DNA from: Alphaproteobacteria bacterium
GTDB taxonomy: Bacteria > Pseudomonadota > Alphaproteobacteria > Caulobacterales > Caulobacteraceae
Reading direction: 5' to 3'
DNA length: 64,000 bases
Assembly: GCA_018820275.1 (NCBI GenBank)
Contig: JAHJOO010000066.1
Span: forward strand, 217,206 to 281,205
Below are positions 46,943 through 55,832 of this stretch, piece by piece. Every line of letters begins with the position of its first letter. The stretch's first letter is position 1. Made by a program: the position numbers and the translations under genes. The notes under the pieces were generated by a model that saw only the letters and a program-made list of their open reading frames with translations, had not been told where the DNA came from and made no database searches.

Positions 46943-49900
46943 TCATGCCGCCACACCGTCAAGGACGGTCTGCACCGGGTGACGCCGCAGCACCGCCTCC
47001 AGCACCTTCGGCCGGTCGATGGGCACGAACACTCGGGGCGTGAAGGCGATGATCTCCACGAAGCATCCAAGCGCGACCAGGGCGTCGCGATCGGTACGGC
47101 CGCCGACCACCTCGATCCGCCACCGATCCATGACCCGGGCCCGTTTCAGCCACAGGCCGCCTTCCAGCGAGAGCTGGACGGACCGGTCCAGCAGCGTCGC
47201 GGCGGTCTTGGCGCCGTCCTCCCAAGCCGCGCTGACGTCGGTCAGCCTAAGGCTCGCCTTCAGCGACCCGACCTGGACCTCGTCGAGGACCCGCCCCAGC
47301 CAACGCCGTCCGTCCGGCGCCCGCACGCGCCGCACAGAACAGCCGCGCGCGGGCAGACGGCCCCAAATCGGCAGCAAGAGACCGGTCGCGAGCGTCAGCT
47401 CGCGGGTTCGCCAAGGATCAGTCGCGGCCACCTCCTCGTCCCAGATGCGCCGCCAGTCGGCGGGCTCCGCCGGCTTCCAGGCGGACTCCTCGAACGTCTT
47501 CTCCGGCATCGTCTGGCGCCCATCGGGACGCAGGAGCCGGACGGCAGGGACCAGCCGGTCCTCCTCCGTCGCCGTGGTCAAGCCGAGTTCGGCGATGGCG
47601 GCCCGGCGCGACTTCTCGTTGACCACCAGCTGGTGCGCGACCTCACCCGCCCGGTCGAGCGCCTCCTCGGACCCGAGGAGGTCGCGCCGCACCTTCAGCA
47701 GAAAGGTCACCAAGGCCGTCTCCGCGCCCGTGACCACATCGGTTCGGATCGTCTCCTCGGCCAGCACCTCCAGCTCCTCGGCCTCGATGTCTTCGAGGCC
47801 ACGATCCAGATCGCCCGAGGCCGCCGCCCGCTCCAGAATGCCGGCGAGGATGCGGTCGAAGTCCTCGAATAGGGCGTTCTGGTCCGAGATCCGTAGCGCC
47901 AGCAGGCGATTCAGGAAGGTGTGGATCGGCGGCAAATCGTCGGATGGTTTCAGGCCGCCGTCGGCGTCGAGCAGTTTCAGACCGGTCTTGGTCATGAAGG
48001 TCTCGAGCGTCATGGAAGACAGTTCGCCGAAGGCGAGGGCGCCATAGAAGACCAGAAGCGCCCGGCGCGCCCACGGGCTCTCCAGATTGTCCTCGGCCCG
48101 GAACAGCCCAGCCCCGGCCGTTCGCCGCTCCCCGCGCGTCAGCGCCCCGAGCGAATCCAGCCGCCGAGCGATGGTCGAAGTGAACCGCTTCTCGCCCTGG
48201 ATGTCGGTGGTGACTGGACGGAACAAAGGCGCGGACGCCTGATGCGTCCGATGGCTGCGGCCCAATCCCTGGATGGCCGCGTCGGCGCGCCAGCCCGGCT
48301 CCACCAGATAGTGGACCCGCCGCTGTTGGTTCGCAGCCGACAGATCCGCATGATAGCTACGACCGGTCCCGCCCGCGTCCGAGAATACCAGCACGCGCTT
48401 GCGGCCGCTCATGAAGGCGTCGGTCTCGGCGCGGGCGGCGGAGGCGCCCCGCCACTCAACAACCCGGCGGCCGTCGCGCTCCACCACCCGACGCGAGCGC
48501 CCGGTGATCTCGGCGACGGCGTCAGTGCCGAAGGCGGACAGGACGGCGTCCAGCACGCCGGGCACGGCGGGCAGGCAGGCCATGCGGGTGATCAGGAACT
48601 GGCGTCTCTCGACGGCCTCGCGACTGACCGCCGGCTTTCCATCGACCATAACCGGGACGAGGGTCACCGCCCCGTCCTCGCCCTCGATCGCCTCCATCAG
48701 ATGGATGGGGAAGGCTTCGCGCAGATAGTCGAGGACGTATTCGCGCGGGGTCAGGTCGATGGAGAGGTTGTTCCATTCCTCGGGCGGGATCGACGCCAGC
48801 CGCCGCTCCATCACCGCCTCATTGGTGGAGACGATCTGGACCACGGCCGATCGGTCCTGGGCCAGATCGTCGCGTATCGAGGCGATCACGCTCGGCGCCT
48901 TCAGGCCGGCCAGGAGATGGCCGAAGAAGCGCAGCTTCGCGCCTTCGAAGGCCGAATGAACCGCCGAGGCGGCTTGTGGGCTCCGGGGCTTGCCGTCGTC
49001 GTCGGAGAGCCCCGTGGCCTTCAACGCCTCGGCCAGATTGGCATGGATGACCTGGAAGGCGTCGGTCCAGGCGTCCCAGACGGCGATATCGTCCTCCGTC
49101 AGAGGATGGACGAGGGCCTCGCATTCAACGCCCTCGAACGACAGGCTGCGCGCCACATAGAGGCCGAGCGCCTTGAGCTCGCGCGCCACGAGCTCCATGG
49201 CCGCGACCCCGCCCCGGTCCATAGCGTCGAGAAAGTCCGCGCGCGACATGAAGGGCGCCTCCGGACCGCCCCAGAGCCCCAGCCTCGCGGCATAGGCGAG
49301 GTTCTCGGGCGAGGTCGCTCCGGTGGCCGAGACATAGAGCACCCGCGCGTCCGGCAGGCGGTTCTGCAAAGCCAGACCCGCCATGCCCTGGAGCGAGGCT
49401 TTCTGGATCCCTCGAGCGCCCTTGCCCCCGCCGGCGGCGTTGGCCATGGCGTGGGCCTCGTCGAAGGCGATGACGCCGTCGAAGTCGGCGCCCAGCCAGG
49501 CCACGATCTGGTCGAGCCGCGACGGACGCGCGCCGCGCGCCGGCTGGCGCAGGGTGGCGTAGGTGGTGAACAGCACACCGCGATCCAAGCGGATCGCCTC
49601 ATCCTGTTTCCAGCTCGACAGCGACACGATGTCGTGGGCGTCGCCGCCGATCGCGGTCCAGTCACGGCGGGCGTCCTCCAGGAGGGCGTCGTTGCGCGAC
49701 AGCCAGAGCGCCCGGACACGGCCCTGGGCCATGTTGTCGGCGATGACGGCGGCGATCTGGCGGCCCTTGCCGCAGCCCGTACCGTCCCCGAGGAAGAACC
49801 CGCGCCGAACCGCGACGGCGTCTTCGTCTTCGTTCCGCGCGAGGGCCATCTCAGGAAGGCCTTCGATCGTGCGCCAACGCCCTGGAAGATGCGATCCATG

Positions 49901-51205
49901 GGCCTCGCCGGCGTAGATGACTGTTTCGGTCTGGGCGTCGGAAATCCGTCCCTCGTCTCGCAGGCTCGGCGGCAGGATCGGCCGATAGCTCGGCGCGGGC
50001 GGCGCCACCGAGGCCATGGGGCCGGACTCCACGAGAAGGGACGGGTGAGGCCGGGAATCCGGGAGAACGATGCGGGCCAGATCATGGGCCTGATAAAGGC
50101 CGACGTCGCGGCCTTCGCCGCTCCAGGGCCGCACCGCATAAGACAGGGGCGCCGCGCCGGCCAACAGAGCCAGCCGGCGGGCGGGCGCGGCGGGCCTGCG
50201 GTCGCGCGGACTGAAGAAGGCCTGGACGTCGACCTCGGTGCGAACACGCGGCCTGGCGCCGTGACGCTCGGGCAAGGCCAGGATCGCTGCGATGGCGTCC
50301 GCCGGATCCTCGCCCTCGATCACCGGTGGAAGGCCTTCGACCGCGTCGGTTCGATCAACGATCAGCAGGCCGGTTTCGACCGAGGTCCCGTGTTTGACGA
50401 AGCCGCCAGACGGAAGGGCGATCCGACCGATTACGGCTCCGTCCCGACCGAGACGTCGCAGCAGCGCCTCCTCGGTCAGGGCAACTAGGGGGACGATCGC
50501 CGCCAGCCGGCCATGATCCGCCAGCGCCTTAAGGCCGCCCACCAGGTGATCTGCAAGGTTCGTAAAGGGTGGATTGGCGATCACAACGTCAAAGGCGCCG
50601 GCGCCTTCGGCCAGGTCATGGATGTGGCGGCCATCGTGACGGGTGCGGACCGCCGAGCGAAAGAGGCAATCGAGCAGATCGGCGCGTCCCCCCGCGACCT
50701 CGTTCAAGGTCATCACGCCGCCGCAGGCCTCGGCGACGACAGCCAGCAGGCCGGTCCCCGCCGAGGGCTCCAAAACCCGGTCCCCCGGCCGAACGCGGGC
50801 CGCCAGGGCAACGAGCGCCGCGAGCTGGGGCGGGGTGGAGAACTGGTCCAAGGCGACCTGTTCCTCGCTTCGGCGCGTGTGGGTCAGGCCGAGCGCAGAA
50901 ACCGCGGCCAGCACGGCCGCGATCTCGGTCGGCGCGTCTTCCAGCCGCGCCACCTGGAGCGCCAGTCGGCGGATCTGCAGCACGGTCGCCGCCTCGATCG
51001 CGTCATAGGCGTCCCGCCAGGACCATACCCCTTCGGCGTCCGACGCTCCGAAAGCTGTGGTCATCACCCCGGCCACCAGGCGGCGGTCCAGGGGACGGGA
51101 CCGCGCCAACTGCACGGCGAGCGCCCGGGCGGCGGCGAAAAGGTTGGCGGAATGGTCGGACGCCGAGGGGGCGGCGAACAGCGACAGACTGATGGTCGAG
51201 GACAT
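46943..51205 (-). CDS. Giant methylase-helicase (N6-methyltransferase domain plus strawberry notch-like helicase)
   Basis: This 1,420-residue protein has two parts. Residues about 100-290 form an N6-adenine methyltransferase-like domain with the SAM loop VLEPSAGTGLLAV (144-156) and catalytic NPPF (211-214). Residues about 400-1060 form a superfamily-2 helicase of the strawberry notch type: Walker A GDGTGCGKGRQ (473-483), FDEAHAM (581-587), VSATGATSPENLAY and the final motif GLGRSHRTHQASAP. The remainder is a C-terminal domain of unknown role. Such genes accompany integrative elements and large plasmids and are thought to modify or remodel incoming DNA, possibly as anti-restriction. Confidence 0.9.
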   Translation of the reverse strand: MSSTISLSLFAAPSASDHSANLFAAARALAVQLARSRPLDRRLVAGVMTTAFGASDAEGVWSWRDAYDAIEAATVLQIRRLALQVARLEDAPTEIAAVLAAVSALGLTHTRRSEEQVALDQFSTPPQLAALVALAARVRPGDRVLEPSAGTGLLAVVAEACGGVMTLNEVAGGRADLLDCLFRSAVRTRHDGRHIHDLAEGAGAFDVVIANPPFTNLADHLVGGLKALADHGRLAAIVPLVALTEEALLRRLGRDGAVIGRIALPSGGFVKHGTSVETGLLIVDRTDAVEGLPPVIEGEDPADAIAAILALPERHGARPRVRTEVDVQAFFSPRDRRPAAPARRLALLAGAAPLSYAVRPWSGEGRDVGLYQAHDLARIVLPDSRPHPSLLVESGPMASVAPPAPSYRPILPPSLRDEGRISDAQTETVIYAGEAHGSHLPGRWRTIEGLPEMALARNEDEDAVAVRRGFFLGDGTGCGKGRQIAAVIADNMAQGRVRALWLSRNDALLEDARRDWTAIGGDAHDIVSLSSWKQDEAIRLDRGVLFTTYATLRQPARGARPSRLDQIVAWLGADFDGVIAFDEAHAMANAAGGGKGARGIQKASLQGMAGLALQNRLPDARVLYVSATGATSPENLAYAARLGLWGGPEAPFMSRADFLDAMDRGGVAAMELVARELKALGLYVARSLSFEGVECEALVHPLTEDDIAVWDAWTDAFQVIHANLAEALKATGLSDDDGKPRSPQAASAVHSAFEGAKLRFFGHLLAGLKAPSVIASIRDDLAQDRSAVVQIVSTNEAVMERRLASIPPEEWNNLSIDLTPREYVLDYLREAFPIHLMEAIEGEDGAVTLVPVMVDGKPAVSREAVERRQFLITRMACLPAVPGVLDAVLSAFGTDAVAEITGRSRRVVERDGRRVVEWRGASAARAETDAFMSGRKRVLVFSDAGGTGRSYHADLSAANQQRRVHYLVEPGWRADAAIQGLGRSHRTHQASAPLFRPVTTDIQGEKRFTSTIARRLDSLGALTRGERRTAGAGLFRAEDNLESPWARRALLVFYGALAFGELSSMTLETFMTKTGLKLLDADGGLKPSDDLPPIHTFLNRLLALRISDQNALFEDFDRILAGILERAAASGDLDRGLEDIEAEELEVLAEETIRTDVVTGAETALVTFLLKVRRDLLGSEEALDRAGEVAHQLVVNEKSRRAAIAELGLTTATEEDRLVPAVRLLRPDGRQTMPEKTFEESAWKPAEPADWRRIWDEEVAATDPWRTRELTLATGLLLPIWGRLPARGCSVRRVRAPDGRRWLGRVLDEVQVGSLKASLRLTDVSAAWEDGAKTAATLLDRSVQLSLEGGLWLKRARVMDRWRIEVVGGRTDRDALVALGCFVEIIAFTPRVFVPIDRPKVLEAVLRRHPVQTVLDGVAA

Positions 51206-51360
51206 GGAGGGCTCCGGATCGCCTGGAGCGGAGGGCGCCTCCCTCGCGGTCCTTCAGGCTCGCCCAAGCCCGCCCTCGCCTCCTCCTTTTCGAGACATGG
51301 CGATCGACACGCGAACACCGCCCCGGCGAGAGCCGGAGCGGTGCTCGACATCAATCGACA

Positions 51361-53409
51361 TCAGGCGGCGACGGACTCCAGAACCGCTGTGCCGGCCGGG
51401 GTGACGACGAAAGCGCCGACGCCGTCGTCATCGGCGAGGGTCGGGTTCTCATCGACCGGCTCAGTCACGACCGCTTCGCCATCCTCAACCGAGCCGGTCC
51501 AGGACAGGCCCGCCGGAGCCCAGCCACGCGACGCCGCCTGTTCCGCCACCCAGTCGACCAGTTCAGTCTTCTTCAAAGCCCGGGCCCGTTCGTCCTCGGC
51601 ACCCATGGCCTCCAGCATGCCGAGCAACAGAGGTTTGGAGTGAGACTGTAGGAAGGGCGCGTCCGGGGTCCAGTGGAGTGCGATGTCGGCGCCGCAGAGC
51701 TGCGCCAGCTCCACCGCCTCGGCCCGGGCGCGCCGCCGGATCAGAGTGGTGCGTTCCTCCCGCACGTCCAGGCTGATGGCCGTCAGTTCGGCCAAGAGAC
51801 CCATCTTCTCCCCATGCGGCAGGGCGTGAACCCAGGCCATGACCGTGCGGCCCGAGGCCTGCCAATCCGCTCGGCGAGTCTCCAGTCGATCCCGAACCTC
51901 GCCGTCCAGTGTGTCGATGACCCGGCCGCCGGTCGGCGCGAAGGCCGTGGCGACGATCGTCAGCGCCGCCTCGGACCGCGCCACATGGGTTCGCAGAACG
52001 AGGACGCCGAACAGCCGGGAGATCAGCGCGGTCAAGGCGGCGCCGGGATCATCGGCCAAGGCGCGGATCAGGCCCCGGGTGGCGACGTCCGTCCGCGTGC
52101 CGTGCAGGGCATGGTTCACGCCGTCGGTGTCCGGCTCGGGCGCATCGACCTCAGGCGGCGTGTAGGCGGCTGGCCGCGCGGGCGGCGGGTACACCGCGTC
52201 CTCGTCCACGGCCTCCAGTTCCGCCTCCTCCGGTGTGTAGCATCGGACATCAACGCCTGTTCCGTTGGCCGGCCAGAGGACGAGAGTCGTCACCACGCGC
52301 CCTCCGCAACCGGTCTGGTCGGCCGCGATCCTGGCGCGGATCATGTCGACGATCGCGAGATCGGCGACATCGGGGCTGTCGGCGTCGAGCAGCGCGCTTC
52401 GCACGGTTTCGGCGCGTTCCGTCAACACCTCGCGCTGGGCGCGATAGCGCGCCATCTCCTCTGACGGCAGGGCGCTGCCGTACACATAGCCCAGAGCTTC
52501 CAAATCCTCCGGCAGCTCGGGCTCGGGGCCGGCCGTCACATGGACCGCAACGCCTTCAGCCTCGAACACCGCAGCGATGCCTCGCATTCGCTCGGTCCAC
52601 AGACGGGTGAGAACCTCCGGATCGAGAAGGACCGGGGCCCGTTCGCCAAACAGGTCGATTTCGCTGCGCCCGCCCGCTTCCGCATAGGCCTCGGCGTCGA
52701 CGAGGGCGCAGCGGCGGTCGTGGGTGGTGACCTGACCTTGATCCAGCCGCTCATGAATGCGCCATTCCTGGAACCCATGGCCGCTCAGCGCGGCCTCCGC
52801 GAGTTCGATCTGCTCGGCCGGGTCCTGCAGACGAGCCAGCAGCTTGGCCTGTTTCAAGGTCAGCCGGCCGGCCTTCATCGCCTCGAACGCGGCCCCAGGC
52901 AGGGTGGACAGGGCGGCGAGGCGTTTGATCTCGATCTCCGCATAGCCCAGCGCCTTGGCGATGGCGGCGACGGTCAGCTTGGACTTCAGCATTCGACCGA
53001 TAGCGATCACGACGTCGGCGATGTGAACCGGCAGGGCGGTGTTGGTCAGGACGATCGCCGCCGCCTGGCGCGCCGGATCGGTCTCGACATAGACCCGCAC
53101 GGGATAGTCACCGTCGATCTCGCCCGCGTCGAGTAGCAGGCCCCAGGCCAGGCGGCGGCGGCGGCCGTCGAGCGCCATCCAGGGCTCCTCCTTCTTGCCA
53201 CGGCCCGGTCGCACGGTCAGGGGATAGAGCTGCCCCGCCGCCTTCAGGGTGGCGGCCAGGAGGGGGATGTCGTCATCCGGCGGCTCGCCGGCGCGCAGAT
53301 TTTCGCGAGCGATGCCGAGGTCGCCGAGTGGGACGACCCGCTCGTCTCGCTCGATGACAAGCGCTGGGCTCGAACCGGCGTCGGGGAGCGTGGTGGAAAT
53401 GTCAGTCAT
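51361..53409 (-). CDS. ParB/Srx-domain DNA-binding protein
   Basis: This 682-residue protein starts at ATG 53409 behind AGGAGACG. The ParB-like nuclease/CTPase domain occupies the N-terminus (VVPLGDLGIARENLR, LLAATLKAAGQLYPLTVRPG, WMALDGRRRRLAWGLLLDAG). A helix-turn-helix follows, LTVAAIAKALGYAEIEIKRL. The long C-terminal region (residues about 330-682) is Glu/Ala-rich and unassigned. Large ParB proteins of this design travel with integrative elements, usually without an adjacent parA, and may act in element stability or regulation rather than segregation. No parS site could be recognised. Confidence 0.88.
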   Translation of the reverse strand: MTDISTTLPDAGSSPALVIERDERVVPLGDLGIARENLRAGEPPDDDIPLLAATLKAAGQLYPLTVRPGRGKKEEPWMALDGRRRRLAWGLLLDAGEIDGDYPVRVYVETDPARQAAAIVLTNTALPVHIADVVIAIGRMLKSKLTVAAIAKALGYAEIEIKRLAALSTLPGAAFEAMKAGRLTLKQAKLLARLQDPAEQIELAEAALSGHGFQEWRIHERLDQGQVTTHDRRCALVDAEAYAEAGGRSEIDLFGERAPVLLDPEVLTRLWTERMRGIAAVFEAEGVAVHVTAGPEPELPEDLEALGYVYGSALPSEEMARYRAQREVLTERAETVRSALLDADSPDVADLAIVDMIRARIAADQTGCGGRVVTTLVLWPANGTGVDVRCYTPEEAELEAVDEDAVYPPPARPAAYTPPEVDAPEPDTDGVNHALHGTRTDVATRGLIRALADDPGAALTALISRLFGVLVLRTHVARSEAALTIVATAFAPTGGRVIDTLDGEVRDRLETRRADWQASGRTVMAWVHALPHGEKMGLLAELTAISLDVREERTTLIRRRARAEAVELAQLCGADIALHWTPDAPFLQSHSKPLLLGMLEAMGAEDERARALKKTELVDWVAEQAASRGWAPAGLSWTGSVEDGEAVVTEPVDENPTLADDDGVGAFVVTPAGTAVLESVAA

Positions 53410-53458
53410 GAGGCGTCTCCTGCCGGCAACGGGGCCCATCCCCGCCGCTCCGGCGCCC

Positions 53459-54367
53459 TCAGCGCCCTTCCTCCCTCCTCTTCTTCGCTTCGGCGGCTTC
53501 GACCTCGTTCCAGTCACCGAAAGGCGGCTCGGGCAGGGCGACCGTGACGTCCAAGCCGGTGACCCGCAGGCGTCGATCGAGTCGCGCCGCCGCCGCCTCG
53601 CCCGCCCGCCCCCGATCGGCGGCGATCAGAACGGCGCGGACCGAGGGCGGCGGCATCCAACCCGCGAGATTGTTGGCCGCCATGAGAGCCCAGCCAGGCA
53701 GATTAAACCGCTTGATGGCCGACAGGGTCGTAATGGCCCCCTCCCCGACCAGCATCCGCGCCGCAGCCGGAGCGAGACGAACGGCAGCACCGACCGGAAC
53801 CCGGCCAACGGTTTTGCGCGGCAGATAGAGGTGGCGGGGAGGACGACCGTTCGATGCGAGATAGGTGAGTTCCACGGCCGTCAGCCGATCCTCGTCGTCG
53901 CTGATCCGGGCGACGAGCGCTGCGCACGTGGGCCCGTTCGGCCCACGATAGACCGAAATCGGCGCACGAGGATGAAAACGGAGGTTGAATGCCCCGAGGG
54001 CATGATCGACGGCTCGGTGCTGGAGATGACGAGAGGCCGCACTGCCCGGTCCGAGAGGTAGGGCGTCCTCCCATAGCCTTGCGGCCGTGGCAGAGCGGAT
54101 CGCCGGAGCGGGTCTCGGCAGGCACGGAGCGCCTTCAACAGCGCCCACCAGGCGGCCCCTGGGGTCAATAAGGCCGCGCTTGCACAGGTCGTCGCGCACG
54201 ACGCGCCAGTCCGCCCCGCCAAAACTGTGAATGACGACCCGCCCTTCTGCCAGCAGGAGGGAGACGGAGCGATCGCGCCTGCTGTGACCGGGACCCGGGA
54301 CGTTGGCGCGACGCCCGTTCTGATAAAGGTCGCCGCCCAGGGCGGCGACGATGGCATGCAAGGTCAT
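53459..54367 (-). CDS. Toprim-domain primase-like protein (DUF7146 type)
   Basis: This 302-residue protein has an N-terminal region (MTLHAIVAALGGDLYQNGRR, NVPGPGHSRRDRSVSLLL, VIHSFGGADWRVVRDDL) matching the primase/helicase-like module of many mobile elements. A C-terminal Toprim domain follows, with Glu in LVGEGAITTLSAIKRF and the acidic motif VLIAADRGRAGEAAA, where the canonical D.D reads DRGR. The classical zinc-binding cysteines are missing. It could prime replication of transferred DNA. The helicase-methylase lies downstream in the same operon; radC is 8 bp upstream. Confidence 0.82.
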   Translation of the reverse strand: MTLHAIVAALGGDLYQNGRRANVPGPGHSRRDRSVSLLLAEGRVVIHSFGGADWRVVRDDLCKRGLIDPRGRLVGAVEGAPCLPRPAPAIRSATAARLWEDALPLGPGSAASRHLQHRAVDHALGAFNLRFHPRAPISVYRGPNGPTCAALVARISDDEDRLTAVELTYLASNGRPPRHLYLPRKTVGRVPVGAAVRLAPAAARMLVGEGAITTLSAIKRFNLPGWALMAANNLAGWMPPPSVRAVLIAADRGRAGEAAAARLDRRLRVTGLDVTVALPEPPFGDWNEVEAAEAKKRREEGR

Positions 54368-54374
54368 GGCGCCC

Positions 54375-55079
54375 TCAGAGCAGGCCGAGGGTTCGGAAGC
54401 TGGCTGTGCCTTCGCGGCCGACGATCAGGTGATCATGGACCTGAAGCCCGAACAGCTTGGCCCCGTCCACAATCTGCCGGGTGATCTTGATGTCGGCCTG
54501 GGACGGCGTCGGGTCGCCGGAGGGGTGGTTGTGGACCAGAATCAGGGCGGAGGCGGAAAGCTCCAGTGCCCGGCGGATCACCTCTCTGGGATACACCGGG
54601 GCATGGTCGATCGAGCCGTCGGCGACCCATTCATCCCTCAGGAGGATGTTGCGTCGGTCGAGATAAAGCACCCGGAACTGCTCTCGCGGCAGGTGGGCGA
54701 GCGCCAGCCGGGCATAGTCCACGACAGCAGCCCATGAAGACAGGACCGGACGGGCGCTGGCGGTGTGGCGCGCCAAACGGATGCTGAGCTGTCGCAAGAG
54801 CTTCAGGTCCAGAATGCCCGCAGGACCGAGCCCGGTGATCCGTCCGAGCTCGGAGACCTCGGCGGCGGCGATGTCGCCGAGGTTGCCAAAGCGGTTCATC
54901 AGATCTGTGGCGGCCTGCTCCGGCGCATGGCCCGGAAGAGAGCGCGCCAGCAGGAGGCAGAGGAGGTCGCGATCTTCGACTTCGTCCAAGGTCGAGGTCG
55001 AGGTCGAGGTCTGGGCGACGGCGGGCGGGGTTCTGCTGTCCAGATCAATTGGAACAGAACGGGCGGCAATCGGTCTCAT
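54375..55079 (-). CDS. radC: RadC-family JAB-domain protein
   Basis: This 234-residue protein has a helix-hairpin-helix region (FGNLGDIAAAEVSELGRITG) followed by the JAB/MPN metalloprotease-like domain. That domain contains the metal-binding motif LVHNHPSGDPTPSQADIKIT and a final HDHLIVGREG. RadC-like genes are very common in mobile elements; their DNA-repair role is disputed and they may serve replication or anti-defence tasks. It is the first gene of the leftward operon, with its promoter in the control region shared with the divergent AraC regulator. Confidence 0.92.
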   Translation of the reverse strand: MRPIAARSVPIDLDSRTPPAVAQTSTSTSTLDEVEDRDLLCLLLARSLPGHAPEQAATDLMNRFGNLGDIAAAEVSELGRITGLGPAGILDLKLLRQLSIRLARHTASARPVLSSWAAVVDYARLALAHLPREQFRVLYLDRRNILLRDEWVADGSIDHAPVYPREVIRRALELSASALILVHNHPSGDPTPSQADIKITRQIVDGAKLFGLQVHDHLIVGREGTASFRTLGLL

Positions 55080-55319
55080 AGCGGCATCCTTTCACGCTCC
55101 CAATGGAGCGTCGGCCGCCGCCCTCCCTTTCTTCTCCTGTTCTTTTAGGGAGGAATGGTAGTCTGTTACGGTGTGCGTGATATTTCATCTTATCACGGAT
55201 CATCACTCCGTGTGATTGAGCAGAAAGCCATTTTATACTCACGGCCTTTTCAACCAGCATGCGAACCTATAGTGGCGCTTCGCGTTCTCCGGAGATCAGG
55301 AATCCTTCGGGAGTGATCC
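55080..55319. promoter_or_regulatory. Divergent control region between radC and the AraC-type regulator
   Basis: This interval drives both conjugation transcription units. Part of it is AT-rich (GTGATATTTCATCTTATC). CACGGA (55195-55200) and TCCGTG (55208-55213) form an inverted repeat with a 7-base spacer, extendable as ATCACGGA and TCCGTGTGAT with one extra base. This is a plausible operator for the adjacent AraC-type protein. No certain -10/-35 pair could be fixed. Confidence 0.55.
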
Positions 55320-55703
55320 ATGCGGACGAGCTCGGAAACCAGGCCTGAAGCTCGTGAGGAACGCCCGTCGTTTCCCCAGACGGGGGGGCTCGCGGGGTGG
55401 CAAAAGCGGCTGGTCGAAGCCGCCGCGCGCGAACGCCTCGCCGAGCTGACGGTCGGCAAACTCGCCGACGAGGTTCGCCTGAGCAGGTATTGGTTCTCGC
55501 GCGCGTTTCGCTCGAGCTATGGAATACCTCCGGCCGAATGGCTTCAGGACCGCCGCCTCCGGGAGGCCGAACGGCGGCTCCGCGTTACCGACGATACCGT
55601 TGAACGGATCGCCCTGGATGTGGGCTATCGCAGCGGGTCTCAACTCGCCCGGATGTTTCGCCGGCGCATGGGCGCGAGCCCGAGCGTCTGGCGCCGTCGC
55701 TGA
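55320..55703 (+). CDS. Stand-alone AraC-type DNA-binding regulator
   Basis: This 127-residue protein starts at ATG 55320 behind GGGAG. It consists almost only of the AraC double helix-turn-helix: LTVGKLADEVRLSRYWFSRA, then IALDVGYRSGSQLARMFRRR, ending GASPSVWRRR. The usual N-terminal sensor domain is absent, so its activity would depend on expression level or partner proteins. It heads the rightward unit and is divergent from radC, making it the likely master regulator of the transfer genes. traG begins 129 bp downstream. Confidence 0.9.
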   Translation: MRTSSETRPEAREERPSFPQTGGLAGWQKRLVEAAARERLAELTVGKLADEVRLSRYWFSRAFRSSYGIPPAEWLQDRRLREAERRLRVTDDTVERIALDVGYRSGSQLARMFRRRMGASPSVWRRR

Positions 55704-55832
55704 AGCGTAGCCGCAATTCACCGCACGATTGGAACGAACGCCGCACGAATAGAACGAGCTTGGGCGTTTTCTTGATGACCTTTGTCAGGCTTTGTTCAGG
55801 GCACGCGGCCGGGGGCAATCGGAAGCGTGATC

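Noticed and set aside
55782..55832. Longer traG start at TTG 55782
   Set aside because: It would add 17 residues without conservation; the GTG at 55833 has a well-spaced GGAAG and begins the membrane anchor.
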